A DNA stretch of 37,133 bases from Pseudonocardia oroxyli (GTDB lineage Bacteria; Actinomycetota; Actinomycetes; Mycobacteriales; Pseudonocardiaceae): NCBI RefSeq assembly GCF_900102195.1, contig NZ_FNBE01000023.1, forward strand, positions 1-37,133. The letters run 5' to 3'. How positions within the stretch are numbered: the stretch's first letter is position 1; each line of letters opens with the position of its first letter. Position numbers and translations under genes: made by a program. Below, in pieces: positions 15,964-24,513 of this stretch. The notes under the pieces were generated by a model, which had not been told where the DNA came from, searched no databases, and worked only from the letters and a program-made list of their open reading frames with translations.

Positions 15964-17049
15964 GTGGTCAAGTCGTGGCTCTTCGAGATCTTCAGCTACC
16001 CGTACGATTCGGACCCGGCGAAGTTCGACCCGCAGCTGTGTAAGGAGCTGTACGACTGGAAGCTCGAGTCGTGGGTCGCCGCCGAGGACCAGGGGTTCGA
16101 CGGGGTCTTCTTCTCCGAGCATCACTTCACCCCCTACAGCATCAGCCCGTCGCCGAACCTGCTGGTCGCGACGCTGGCCCAGCGGACCAGCCGGATGCAC
16201 ATCGGTGTGATGGCCAACATCACCGCCTTCCACAACCCGCGCCGCCTCGCCGAGGAGGGCGCGATGCTCGACCACCTCACCGGTGGCCGGCTCGAGGTCG
16301 GGCTGGGGCGGGGTGTCGACGAGCCGGAGTTCATCCGCGAGGGCGTGAGGATGGAGGAGACCCGCGCCCGGTTCGAGGAGTCGGTGGCGCTCATCCAGTC
16401 CGCCTGGAAGGAGCCGACCTGGTCGTTCCACGGCGAGTTCTACAACTACGACAACGTGGGCATCTGGCCTCGTCCGCTGCGTCCGGAGCTGCCGATCTGG
16501 GTCACTGCGCTGAGCCCGAACACGGTGGCGTGGGCGGCGCAGAACAACTTCAAGTTCACCTCGGTGTTCTCGCCCACCGAGCAGATGCGAACGATCTTCG
16601 ACGGCTACAAGAAGGCCGCCGCGGACGCGGGGCGCGAGGCGCAGCCCAGTGACATGGGGGTGTGCCGCAACGTGTTCATCGCCGACTCCGAGCAGGAGGC
16701 GCGCGATCTCGCCGAGCCCGCCTTCAACGCGCTGTTCGCGGCGTTCAAGGAGGCCGCGGTGTTCCACGACCTGGACAACGTGCCGGCGGGCTACGAGCAC
16801 TACCAGTCCTTCTTCCGCCCGTTCGCCGGGGACGACGTCTCCTTCGACGCCCTGGTCGGGATGGGCGCGATCTGCGTCGGGACGCCGGAGATCGTCCGCG
16901 ACCAGATCGTGGACCAGATGGAGACCATCGGCTGCGGGAACTTCCTGAACTGGGGTTCGTTCGGGAACCTGACCAAGGAGCAGACGATGCGGTCCTACCA
17001 GCTGTTCGGTGAGCACGTCGTGCCCGCGCTGCGTGGACTGAGCATCTGA
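15964..17049 (+). CDS. LLM-class flavin-dependent oxygenase, copy 2
   Basis: A 361-residue luciferase-like monooxygenase. It starts MVKSWLFEIFSYPYDSD and carries GFDGVFFSEHHFTPYSISPS with the S-E-H-H-F signature, RLEVGLGRGVDEPEFIREG at the flavin phosphate site, and PIWVTALSPNTVAWAAQN in the barrel. The GTG at 15964 is chosen because GGAG lies six bases upstream and the homologous N-terminus begins there; a longer open frame upstream is not protein-like. It is the first gene of a six-gene operon that continues with a ring-cleavage dioxygenase, so it probably adds the hydroxyl group that produces or prepares the catechol. The flavin reductase at 7423 is the likely electron supplier. Confidence 0.88.
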   Translation: MVKSWLFEIFSYPYDSDPAKFDPQLCKELYDWKLESWVAAEDQGFDGVFFSEHHFTPYSISPSPNLLVATLAQRTSRMHIGVMANITAFHNPRRLAEEGAMLDHLTGGRLEVGLGRGVDEPEFIREGVRMEETRARFEESVALIQSAWKEPTWSFHGEFYNYDNVGIWPRPLRPELPIWVTALSPNTVAWAAQNNFKFTSVFSPTEQMRTIFDGYKKAAADAGREAQPSDMGVCRNVFIADSEQEARDLAEPAFNALFAAFKEAAVFHDLDNVPAGYEHYQSFFRPFAGDDVSFDALVGMGAICVGTPEIVRDQIVDQMETIGCGNFLNWGSFGNLTKEQTMRSYQLFGEHVVPALRGLSI

Positions 17050-17051
17050 CG

Positions 17052-18008
17052 ATGGCCTCCGAGCTCGCCCTCTGTTGCATGTCGCACTCGCCCCTGCTGC
17101 ACACCGCCGACCCGGGTGAGTCGGTGGCGCACGCCGTGGCGGACGCGCTGCGGGAGGCCCGGGCGTTCGCCGAGGCGTTCGACCCCGAGCTGGTCGTGAT
17201 CTTCGGGCCCGACCACTATCAGGGCTTCCGGTACGAGCTGATGCCGCCGTTCTGCGTCGGCACCGCGGCGACGGCGATCGGCGACTACGGCACGAGCGCA
17301 GGCGACCTCGACGTCCCGCAGGCCCTCGCGGACGATCTGATCGCCCACCTGCTCAACGCAGATCTCGACGTGGCGATGTCGGAGAAGATGGTCGTGGACC
17401 ACGGCCTCTCCCAGCCGCTCGAGCTGCTGTTCGGCTCGAGTGCGGCGCGGCCGGTGATCCCGGTCTTCCTCAACTCGGTCGCCGAGCCGCTGGGCCCGCT
17501 GCGGCGGGTCCGTCGACTCGGGCAGGCGGCGGGGGAGTGGGCTGCTCGGCTCGACCGAAGGGTGCTGTTCGTCGGTTCGGGCGGCCTGTCGCACGACGTG
17601 CCGATCCCACGGCTGCGCGAAGCCACCCCGGAGGCGGCCGCATACCTGGTGGACAAGCGCCGCACCCCGGCCGAGCAGCAGGCTCGTGAGGAGCAGATCT
17701 ACCAGGCGGGTCAGTCGTTCGCACGCGGCGAGTCACCGCTCATGGACCTGAATCCAGACCTCGACCGCGAGCTCCTCGCGCTGTTCGCGAAAGGCGATCT
17801 CGGGGCGTTCGACACGCTCAGCGTCGAGTGGCTCGGCGAGCAGGGCGGCAGCTCCATCCACGAGATCCGATCCTGGATCGCGGCCCACGCGGCAGTGCAG
17901 ACCGCCGGGCCGTACCAGACCGAGTCGTCGTTCTACCAGCCGATCCGGGAATGGATCATCGGCTTCGGGGTCACCACCGCGCGCACGCGGGGAGAGGGAT
18001 CGACATGA
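17052..18008 (+). CDS. mhpB: Extradiol dioxygenase, MhpB-like
   Basis: A 318-residue class III (LigB-type) extradiol dioxygenase, matching E. coli MhpB (2,3-dihydroxyphenylpropionate 1,2-dioxygenase) over its whole length. Shared blocks are CMSHSPLL, GPDHYQGFRYELMPPFCVG, MVVDHGLSQPLELLFG, VLFVGSGGLSHDVPIP and YQPIREWIIGFG. His117 in VDHG and His181 in GLSH correspond to the catalytic pair His115 and His179 of MhpB. It opens a substituted catechol next to its hydroxyl pair with Fe(II) and O2. It starts two bases after the LLM stop and overlaps the next gene by ATGA. The true side chain of the substrate may differ from phenylpropionate. Confidence 0.9.
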   Translation: MASELALCCMSHSPLLHTADPGESVAHAVADALREARAFAEAFDPELVVIFGPDHYQGFRYELMPPFCVGTAATAIGDYGTSAGDLDVPQALADDLIAHLLNADLDVAMSEKMVVDHGLSQPLELLFGSSAARPVIPVFLNSVAEPLGPLRRVRRLGQAAGEWAARLDRRVLFVGSGGLSHDVPIPRLREATPEAAAYLVDKRRTPAEQQAREEQIYQAGQSFARGESPLMDLNPDLDRELLALFAKGDLGAFDTLSVEWLGEQGGSSIHEIRSWIAAHAAVQTAGPYQTESSFYQPIREWIIGFGVTTARTRGEGST

Positions 18009-18748
18009 TCGACAAGGAACTTCTGGTGCAGACCGCGGACGGGCCGATGGCCGTCGCGGTACGCCATCCGGACGAGGAGGGCCCCCATCCGGTGGTCGTC
18101 GTCTTCCACGACGGCCCCGGGCTACGGAAGGACATCTACGACGTCGCCGCGAAGGTGGCCGAGGCGGGCTACTACGCGGTCCTGCCCGACCTCTACCACC
18201 GAATCGAACCGAAGATGTCCTTCGACCTGTCCGGGATCGGCCAGGGCCCGGGCTCCCCGGAGTTCGAGCGCCTCATGAAGGCCGTCGGCTCGCTCGACGA
18301 CGCGAAGGTGCTGGCCGACGTGGCCGCCACGCTCGGGGCGGTCACCGAGGATCCGGCAGCGCGCGGCTCGGGGGCCAAGGGCGCCGTCGGCTTCTGCGTG
18401 GGCGCGCGGCTCACCTTCCGGCTGCTCGCCGCCCGGCCCGACGAGTTCGTCGCCGGCGCGACGATGCACCCGTCATTCTGCGTGACCGACGAGCCGGACT
18501 CGCCGCACCTGAGCGTCGGGTCGCTGGGCGCCGAGCTGTTCGTGGCGTTCGGCGCGGCTGACACCCTCGCCTCGCTCGAGGTGAACAAGCCGCTGCGCGA
18601 CGAGCTGGCCCGGGCGAACGCGACCGTCGAGATCTACGACGGCGCCGACCACGGCTTCATGTTCCCGGGCCTCCCCGCCTACCACGAGGAGGGCGCGACG
18701 ACCTCGTGGGAGCGCATCCGTGAGCTCTTCGGGCGGACGCTCGCGTGA
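18005..18748 (+). CDS. Dienelactone hydrolase-family protein
   Basis: A 247-residue alpha/beta hydrolase of the dienelactone hydrolase family. The nucleophile cysteine lies in VGFCVGAR, the acid in FGAADTLAS and the histidine in DGADHGFMFPG, giving the Cys-Asp-His triad of the family. PVVVVFHDGPGLRKDI forms the oxyanion region. The ATG at 18005 overlaps the dioxygenase stop; the frame is open further upstream but that part is the shadow of the dioxygenase gene. In a meta-cleavage operon it may open a lactone or act on an ester of the substrate. A precise role is not visible, and it is an addition to the standard mhp set. Confidence 0.85.
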   Translation: MIDKELLVQTADGPMAVAVRHPDEEGPHPVVVVFHDGPGLRKDIYDVAAKVAEAGYYAVLPDLYHRIEPKMSFDLSGIGQGPGSPEFERLMKAVGSLDDAKVLADVAATLGAVTEDPAARGSGAKGAVGFCVGARLTFRLLAARPDEFVAGATMHPSFCVTDEPDSPHLSVGSLGAELFVAFGAADTLASLEVNKPLRDELARANATVEIYDGADHGFMFPGLPAYHEEGATTSWERIRELFGRTLA

Positions 18749-19578
18749 ACATCGACGAGGTGGCCACCGGCCCGGACACCACCCATCTGGCGACAGCGGG
18801 CGCGGAGCACGGACCGCCCGTGCTGTTCCTGCACGGCACCGGGCCGGGGGCGACCGGGGCGTTGAGCTTCGCGCCGATCCTGCCCGCGCTCGACCGGTTC
18901 CGCTGCCTCGTGCCCGACCTCGTCGGGTTCGGACGCAGCGGACACCCGCAGGACGTGCCCGCCGGGCCGGGCCCCTGGTTCGCCCGCCGGGTCGACGCCG
19001 TGCTCGCGTTGCTCGACACACTCGGCCTGGACCGGGTGCACGTGGTCGGGCACTCCTACGGCGCCCGGGTGGCACTGGAGCTGATCCTCCGTGTCCCCGA
19101 CCGCGTCGACCGGGTCGTCTTGCTAGCCGCCGGGGGAACCCCGGTCAAGGCCAACCTCACGACGTTGACCGACTTCTACGGCAACCCCGACGAGGCGGCC
19201 ATGGGCACGCTGGTCGACGCGCAGCTGTCCCGGCCCGTCCCCGGTATCGAGCCCTACGTCACCGAGCGGCTCGCCACCGCCGTGCGTCCGGAGGTCCAGC
19301 GGTCCTTCCAGGCGGCGATGGGTGCCGGTGCCCCCATGCCGACCTACGACGAGACGATGCTCCCGGCCGTCTCGCACCCGGTCCTCGCGGTGCACGGCAA
19401 GGACGACGCGACGATCTCCGCAGACGCGTCGCTCTACCTCGCCGAGCACCTCCGGCACTGCGACCTGCACCTCTACGCCGACTGCGGCCACCTCCTGCAG
19501 TACGAGGTCCCGACGCAGCTCGGCGCCCTGATCCACGACTTCCTGGCGCCGGGTCTGGCCGAGGAGCGCTCGGTATGA
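18745..19578 (+). CDS. mhpC: Meta-cleavage product hydrolase, MhpC-like
   Basis: A 277-residue alpha/beta hydrolase. The oxyanion segment FLHGTGPGATG, nucleophile motif VVGHSYGARVALE, acid HGKDDATI and DCGHLLQYE histidine form the Ser-Asp-His triad of the C-C bond hydrolases that split the ring-opened product into 2-hydroxypentadienoate and a carboxylic acid. Length and gene order behind the dioxygenase agree with MhpC. It starts with GTG, overlapping the previous stop (GTGA), so translation is coupled. If the substrate resembles phenylpropionate the released acid would be succinate; with other side chains other acids arise, which could explain the acyl-CoA synthetase in the window. Confidence 0.82.
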   Translation: MNIDEVATGPDTTHLATAGAEHGPPVLFLHGTGPGATGALSFAPILPALDRFRCLVPDLVGFGRSGHPQDVPAGPGPWFARRVDAVLALLDTLGLDRVHVVGHSYGARVALELILRVPDRVDRVVLLAAGGTPVKANLTTLTDFYGNPDEAAMGTLVDAQLSRPVPGIEPYVTERLATAVRPEVQRSFQAAMGAGAPMPTYDETMLPAVSHPVLAVHGKDDATISADASLYLAEHLRHCDLHLYADCGHLLQYEVPTQLGALIHDFLAPGLAEERSV

Positions 19579-20351
19579 CCACGCCCGTCGAGAAGGCCCG
19601 CGCCTTGTACGCGGCCCGCGCCACCCGTACGCCGATCCCTCCGTTCACCGACGCCGAGCCCAGGCTCGGCATGGCGGACGGCTACGCGATCCAGCAGGAA
19701 CTCACCGCACTGCTGGTCGCCGACGGTGACCGGATCGTCGGGCACAAGGTCGGCCTCACCGCCGCCCCCATGCAACAGGCGCTCGGGATCGACACCCCGG
19801 ACTACGGTCCCGTCCTCGCCTCCACCGTCTACCGCGACGGCGACGTGGTGCCGCTCGAGCGGTTCATCGCCCCGAAGGTCGAGGCGGAGATCGTGTTCGT
19901 CCTCGGCGAGCGGCTCGAGGGCCCGGGCGTCACGGTGACCCGAGCCCGGGCCGCGATGGCCGGTGTCGTCGCGGGAATGGAGATCATCGACTCCCGCATC
20001 GCCGACTGGCGGATCAAGCTCGCCGACACCGTCGCAGACCTGGCCTCCAACGGCGCTATGGCGACCTCCAGTCGCATCATCCCGGTCGGAGAGCTCGACA
20101 CCCGGTTGATCGGTATGACGCTGACGCGCAACGGCGAGCTCGTCGACACCGGGGCGGGCGCCGCCGCCCTGGGCGACCCGGTCGCCGTCGTCGCCTGGCT
20201 GGCCAACACCCTCGGCGAGCAGGGCGTGGCGCTCGAACCCGGCCACCTGATCCTGACCGGCGCGCTGCACGCGGCCGTCCCGCTGTCCCCGGGGGATGTG
20301 TTCCGGGCCGAGTTCGACCGGCTCGGGCCGGTCACGGTGAGGGTCGCATGA
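19575..20351 (+). CDS. mhpD: 2-keto-4-pentenoate hydratase, MhpD-like
   Basis: A 258-residue member of the fumarylacetoacetase-like hydratase/decarboxylase family. Key blocks are IVGHKVGLTAAPMQQALGID, DYGPVLASTVYRDG, the metal-binding PKVEAEIVFVLGERLEGPGV and EIIDSRIADWRIKLADTVAD. It would hydrate 2-hydroxypenta-2,4-dienoate to 4-hydroxy-2-oxopentanoate. The ATG at 19575 overlaps the hydrolase stop. It is a distant paralog of the next gene; the NGAMATSSRII segment favours hydratase over decarboxylase. The aldolase and aldehyde dehydrogenase that should follow (MhpE and MhpF types) are not in this window. Confidence 0.85.
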   Translation: MTTPVEKARALYAARATRTPIPPFTDAEPRLGMADGYAIQQELTALLVADGDRIVGHKVGLTAAPMQQALGIDTPDYGPVLASTVYRDGDVVPLERFIAPKVEAEIVFVLGERLEGPGVTVTRARAAMAGVVAGMEIIDSRIADWRIKLADTVADLASNGAMATSSRIIPVGELDTRLIGMTLTRNGELVDTGAGAAALGDPVAVVAWLANTLGEQGVALEPGHLILTGALHAAVPLSPGDVFRAEFDRLGPVTVRVA

Positions 20352-21112
20352 GCGTGAGCATCTCCGAGTTGGCCGCCCGGCTGGCCAAGGCGGCCGCGGA
20401 TCGCACCCCCATCACACGGCTGACCGACGAGTTCCCCGAGCTCGACATCCCCATGGGCTACCGGGTCCAGCGTGCGCTACGTGCCGAGACCGAGGCCATC
20501 GCGGGCTGGAAGCTCGGGCTCACCGCTCGGGCCAAACAGGCCCAGGTCGGCGTCGACAGCCCGATCCACGGGTTCCTGCCCGCCGCGGGCGCCCTCGACA
20601 TCGGCGAGCCGCTCGAGACCTCTGCCCACATTCAGCCGCGCTGCGAACCCGAGATCGTCTTCGTCCTTGGTCGAGACCTGGAGGGACCCCACGTCACCGC
20701 CACCGATGTGCTCGCCGCGTCCTCCGGGGTCGCCGTAGGCATCGAGGTTCTCGACTCCCGCTTCGTCGACTACGGGTTCACGATGGCCGATGTAGTCGCT
20801 GACAACACCTCGGCCAGCCGGTTCGTCGTCGGCACCCCGATTCCTGCCGAGGGCATCGACCTGCGCCTGGTCGGTGTCGTGTTCGAGAAGAACGGGCGGG
20901 TCGTGGCCACCGCGTCCGGCGCGGCGTCGCTCGGGCATCCCGCAGCGGCCGTCGCCTGGCTCGTCCGGCGGCTCGCCGCCGAGGGCGGAGGTCTCAACGC
21001 TGGGCAGGTCGTGCTCTCCGGCGGTCTCACCGCCGCCGTTCCGGTGGGCCCCGGCGACGTCGTCACGGCCACCATTGACCGGCTCGGCACCCTCGAGCTG
21101 GGCTGCTGCTGA
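20348..21112 (+). CDS. dmpH: 4-oxalocrotonate decarboxylase, DmpH-like
   Basis: A 254-residue paralog of the hydratase upstream. GWKLGLTARAKQAQVGVDSP, PIHGFLPAAG, QPRCEPEIVFVLGRDL and MADVVADNTSASRFVVG match the 4-oxalocrotonate decarboxylases (DmpH/XylI), where the ADNTSA segment distinguishes them from hydratases. These enzymes turn 2-oxo-hex-3-enedioate into 2-hydroxypentadienoate and CO2 and often bind the hydratase as a complex. Its presence implies an oxalocrotonate branch beside the hydrolytic branch, although no semialdehyde dehydrogenase or tautomerase gene is seen here. It is the last gene of the overlapping operon. Confidence 0.78.
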   Translation: MSVSISELAARLAKAAADRTPITRLTDEFPELDIPMGYRVQRALRAETEAIAGWKLGLTARAKQAQVGVDSPIHGFLPAAGALDIGEPLETSAHIQPRCEPEIVFVLGRDLEGPHVTATDVLAASSGVAVGIEVLDSRFVDYGFTMADVVADNTSASRFVVGTPIPAEGIDLRLVGVVFEKNGRVVATASGAASLGHPAAAVAWLVRRLAAEGGGLNAGQVVLSGGLTAAVPVGPGDVVTATIDRLGTLELGCC

Positions 21113-21758
21113 ACATCACACCCGGCAGGCCGGGCCACTAGACAGCTCGGGGCGCTCTATCGGGCTCCCGGCACTGGTCAGAACACCGGGCAGCTGCCGG
21201 CCGACATTCACCTGGGGCGGACTCGCCCCAACAGCCACTCTGAGTCGGAGCGCAGCCACGATCAGACCGTGGAGCGCCTCGTGGCGCGAAACCCTGCGCG
21301 TGGCCCGGGGTTGTGGAGGTTGGCAGGGGTGGCTCCTGACGACACTGTCGCTGGTTGGAGGCCGGTGCTGGGCTCATGGAATGCTGGCCGGCAAAGAGTT
21401 ATGGGTTTAGTCCCCTCTCACCTGGGTGACCGCGTACTCGACCACGACACTGATCGCGGAGGAACCGCCCCGGAGCTGGACAGCCTGGGCCGCCGGGCGG
21501 CCTCGGTCGGGCCTCCGGCCGGGCTGCTTCTGCTGGGTGGGGCCGCTTACTCCGCCCGGTCTCACGTTCCAGGGTGCTTCGCATCAGCTCACGCTGACGG
21601 CCCTTCGGGCCGCCCTGGAGCGCGAGCCTCGCCGGGCGGAGTCGGGCGCGGGGGAAAGGGCGGGCGCTTCGCACCGCGCCCCGCAGCCAGCCCCACCAAC
21701 TGCACGTGCAACCGCCCATCCGTAGCGGGCTGGCTGTCGACCCTGCCGGGAGGCCGCC
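21113..21758. other. Intergenic stretch without recognisable genes
   Basis: No protein-like frame is seen on either strand in these 646 bases. It contains a compact hairpin CGGCCC-TTC-GGGCCG at 21598-21612 and the ribosome binding site GGGAGG at 21748-21753 for the next gene. A terminator for the catabolic operon is expected here, but only weak CCGG-type stems are seen near 21121-21134. Confidence 0.5.
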
Positions 21759-22259
21759 ATGACCATCACCCGCGACAGCGAGGAGACCACACAGGACATT
21801 CTTCGCACCGCACTCGGGCTCAAGCCCCGCTACCGCTACATCTGGGACGGCCAGGAGCTGCTCGGCCCGTGCGAGAGGTGCGGGCACCACCCCGTCGTCG
21901 AGGAGCCGACACCGCTGCCGGCGGGCGACCCGGTCGTCGACATCGTGCAAGACCAGGAGGCACTGCGGGAGGCGGCCGCGGTCGTGGCGATGCTGGTGGA
22001 CGTGCTCGACCAGCGCCGGTCGCCCCGGCAGGTACGGGACCTGGTCAACCCCCGAGTGCTCCGCTACCTGGCCGCACTGCCCACCGACCGGGCCGGCTCC
22101 CATGGCGGGGCGAGGTTGCTCAGCGTCCGTGCTGTGCAGCCGCACGAGGGAGCGGTGGAGGTCGCGGCGTCGGTCCGGCTCCGCGGCCGCCGTCGGGCCC
22201 TGGCCGCATCGTTCGAGCTCGGCGAGCAGTGGGTCTGCGAGACGATCCGAGTGCTGTAG
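21759..22259 (+). CDS. Rv3235-like hypothetical protein
   Basis: A 166-residue protein that looks like the actinobacterial Rv3235 family. After a variable N-terminus with a CERCGHH element, the conserved part reads AVVAMLVDVLDQRRSPRQVR, then NPRVLRYLAAL, LLSVRAVQPHEGAVEVAASV and RRRALAASFELGEQWVCETI. The pattern of a helix with DGRRP-type residues followed by beta strands is typical. The family's function is unknown; in mycobacteria it lies near secA. The start is backed by GGGAGG at five bases. A hairpin terminator follows 10 bases after the stop. It marks the end of the catabolic region. Confidence 0.65.
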   Translation: MTITRDSEETTQDILRTALGLKPRYRYIWDGQELLGPCERCGHHPVVEEPTPLPAGDPVVDIVQDQEALREAAAVVAMLVDVLDQRRSPRQVRDLVNPRVLRYLAALPTDRAGSHGGARLLSVRAVQPHEGAVEVAASVRLRGRRRALAASFELGEQWVCETIRVL

Positions 22260-22269
22260 CCCGAGGGTC

Positions 22270-22289
22270 GGGCGGAGGGGACTCCGCCC
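22270..22289. terminator. Hairpin terminator
   Basis: A perfect 8-bp stem GGGCGGAG/CTCCGCCC with loop GGGA, placed between the convergent Rv3235-like gene and the small minus-strand gene. Confidence 0.65.
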
Positions 22290-22404
22290 GGCCGTCGGGC
22301 GGTGTCGACCTCGCGGGCCGTGCACGACGACGCGGTGCGACCCCGGCGGAGGAGCGTGCCTGGGCCGCACCGCGTCGAGCCGGTGGACGTCGCCCGGGGT
22401 CGGG

Positions 22405-22611
22405 TCAGCTCGCCGCCTGCTGCTGCTCGGTGATGGGCGGGGGGCAGATCACGATCGGCGCGTCGGTTTCGAGGTCCGGGTCGGTGACGATCTCGCCGCC
22501 GACCCGGACGAAGCTGGACTTGAGGTGGGTGAGCGCGCGGTCCTCGCTCAAGGTCATGGCGACCAGGCGGGTCAGGACGGTGCGGGGTGTGGACTCGGGC
22601 TCGTCGCTCAC
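22405..22611 (-). CDS. Small hypothetical protein (68 aa)
   Basis: A 68-residue acidic protein starting with GTG at 22611 (AGGA three bases upstream). It has one helix-like segment, TVLTRLVAMTLSEDRALTHL, and a proline-rich end, with no cysteine pair, signal peptide or membrane segment that could suggest a role. Codon use is as expected for the genome and it lies alone between two hairpin-bounded units. I do not recognise a family. Confidence 0.45.
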   Translation of the reverse strand: MSDEPESTPRTVLTRLVAMTLSEDRALTHLKSSFVRVGGEIVTDPDLETDAPIVICPPPITEQQQAAS

Positions 22612-22704
22612 GATCCTGGACGCTAGAAGCAGGCCCCGACAGTTCGGGGCAGGCCGGCACGGCGCGGCCGTGTGATCTGGGCGCGCGGCGCCGACCGCGA
22701 AGCT

Positions 22705-23928
22705 TTAGAGCGACCCGGCGTCGTTCTCAGGCAGCAGGCCAGGACGCCTTTCGCCGATCCAGGCTTCGGCTCGCTCGAACGCTGCGGCTCGGGCAGGCAG
22801 GCCGTGCTCCATCGCGCGGCTGACGTAGTGATCGGGCCCGTAGCGGGCTCGGACTTCGGCCATGCGGTCGGTGAAGGTCATCGGTCGGCCGTCGGGTCCG
22901 GTGGTCATGTCGCACCACCAGAGCAGGTCTCGGACGATGCTGTGCTCGTCGGGGTACGCGGCGAGCTCGGTGTCGAGGCCGAGTTCGACGGCCTCGCTCG
23001 CGGCGGCCGAGTGGTGGGCGACGAGCGCGACCACCCGGGGGTCCGTGTCGGTGGTGGCGAGGAACCGGGCGCCGTCGAGCGGATGGAAGCCGCTCGACGC
23101 GATGCCGGGGGAGTAGCCGATGTCGTGCAGCCATGCCGCCGCCCGGAGCACGGCCGCGTCGTGGGGAGTGAGGTGGGTGGCGAGTTCGGCGGCTCGTTCG
23201 GCGACGGCGTGGACGTGGGCCCAGCGGCGCGGGTTCGCCTCGGCGAGGTGGTCGCGGGCGAGCTGCGCGGCGTCAAGAACGGCAGCCTCAGCGCGGAGGT
23301 GTTGCTGGGCGAGCTCGAGCGACTCCGCGGTACTGGTGAGCGTCGCGGAGCTGGTGACCTGCTGGAGACCACGCAGCAGCGCTGCGACCCGCTCTCGCTG
23401 GCCGCCGCTCAAGGTCCGCTGGTGGGGTATGGACGCGTGCGCGGCCTCGACCGCGGTGACCGCCGCGCCCAATGCGAGCTCGGCCGCGTCGACGTCGACG
23501 CGCCTCGGCGTGCGTCGGACGTCGCGGTCGAGACCCTCCGCTTCCAGAACGTCCAGAGCACGGCGGGCGATCTGATCGGAGACGCCATGGTTCTGCGCGA
23601 CTACGGTTGCCTTGGGCAGCCGGTCCTGTCTCGATCCTGCGAGCTCGTCGCGGACCGCGTCGACGACGTCGAAGAATCCCGGCCCCCTGCGAGGGGCGAC
23701 GTACACCCCTGAGCCTTGTCTGGTGACGACCAGGCCATCGCGCGCGAGCTCGGCCACCGCAGCCCGGATCGTCATGCGGGCGACCCTAAAGTGGCCGGCC
23801 AGCTCAAGGTTCGACGGCAGCCGCGTCCCCGGCGCCGCGTCGCGGATCACCGCGTACAGGCAGGTGGCGATCTGGCGGTAGGGGGCGACGCTTGAAGAGG
23901 GATCCAGCTTGCCCAGCTCGTCCAGCAT
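22705..23928 (-). CDS. GntR-type regulator fused to an HD domain
   Basis: A 407-residue two-part protein. Residues 15-80 are a GntR winged helix: YRQIATCLYAVIRDAAPGTR, LPSNLELAGHFRVARMTIRA and GLVVTRQGSGVYVAP. A second wing-helix-like stretch follows (VAQNHGVSDQIARRALDVLE). After a long helical linker an HD domain starts near 240, with HVHAVAERAAELA and the His-Asp pair in AAWLHDIGYSPGI; HPLDGARFL and LVAHHSAA supply further metal ligands. HD domains hydrolyse nucleotides or phosphoesters, so the protein may sense or degrade a nucleotide while binding DNA. No clear ribosome binding site precedes the ATG at 23928. It lies downstream of the broken genes described next. Confidence 0.75.
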   Translation of the reverse strand: MLDELGKLDPSSSVAPYRQIATCLYAVIRDAAPGTRLPSNLELAGHFRVARMTIRAAVAELARDGLVVTRQGSGVYVAPRRGPGFFDVVDAVRDELAGSRQDRLPKATVVAQNHGVSDQIARRALDVLEAEGLDRDVRRTPRRVDVDAAELALGAAVTAVEAAHASIPHQRTLSGGQRERVAALLRGLQQVTSSATLTSTAESLELAQQHLRAEAAVLDAAQLARDHLAEANPRRWAHVHAVAERAAELATHLTPHDAAVLRAAAWLHDIGYSPGIASSGFHPLDGARFLATTDTDPRVVALVAHHSAAASEAVELGLDTELAAYPDEHSIVRDLLWWCDMTTGPDGRPMTFTDRMAEVRARYGPDHYVSRAMEHGLPARAAAFERAEAWIGERRPGLLPENDAGSL

Positions 23929-23994
23929 GGGCGGGACCGTAGCCAGTCGACGCCCTCCTTCGTGGCGAAACGTCGGAAGTCGTCCAGCAGCGGA

Positions 23995-24513
23995 TTAGGT
24001 CGACTGGACCACGTCGACGTACCGCGCTCGCATGGAGTCCGCCCAGTCCGCCAGTTCCGGTTCCTGCGCGGTCGCATCGAGGAACGACGCCAACGTCCAC
24101 CAAGCCACTGGGACCACCCCCTGGGCACGGCCCAGGTCGTGGACGACGTCGCGGGCGATGGGATCGTCCTCACGGCTCAGCACGACTGCGAGCGCGGAAT
24201 CCGCGACCGCGACCCCTGTATTGCCGCCTCGGCGCACGGAGTCGGTGAGGAGGACCGACCGGAGGAACTGACTGCCGTGGGAGCCGATCACGGTCGCAGT
24301 GGTCGCTGCGGTTATGCCCAACGCCGCAAGCGCAGCTGCGTAGCGCTGCGGAACCAGAAGGGGCCGCGAGAACGGGTCGACGTGCTTGACCCCGACGGTG
24401 ATTATGGGCCGTTGCCCGTCGTCGGTTCGAGTAAGGGCGGCGATGTCGAAGCCGCTTCCGTCAGTGGCCTCGCGGTGCGCGGTCCCCGACGTGCAGCGGG
24501 CCGTCTTGCTGTC
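23995..24513 (-). pseudogene. Open frame lacking a credible start; nuclease-like segment
   Basis: The minus-strand frame is open from the stop at 24516-24514 down to 23995. It reads protein-like throughout, including GSGFDIAALTRTDDGQRPII, VGVKHVDPFSRPLLVPQRYA and a tryptophan-rich end (VAWWTLASFLDA). No ATG or GTG is placed near the beginning; a TTG at 24321 would cut the conserved-looking part. The G-F-D-I, then strand, then V-K spacing resembles PD-(D/E)xK nucleases, but the acidic residue before the lysine is missing, so this is only a hint. Most likely it is the 3' part of a gene whose front was lost together with the methyltransferase remnant upstream. Confidence 0.4.

Noticed and set aside
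21269..22675. 468-codon plus-strand frame across the Rv3235-like gene
   Set aside because: It spans a non-coding-looking region in an arginine-rich frame; the 166-residue frame has a ribosome binding site and a family pattern.
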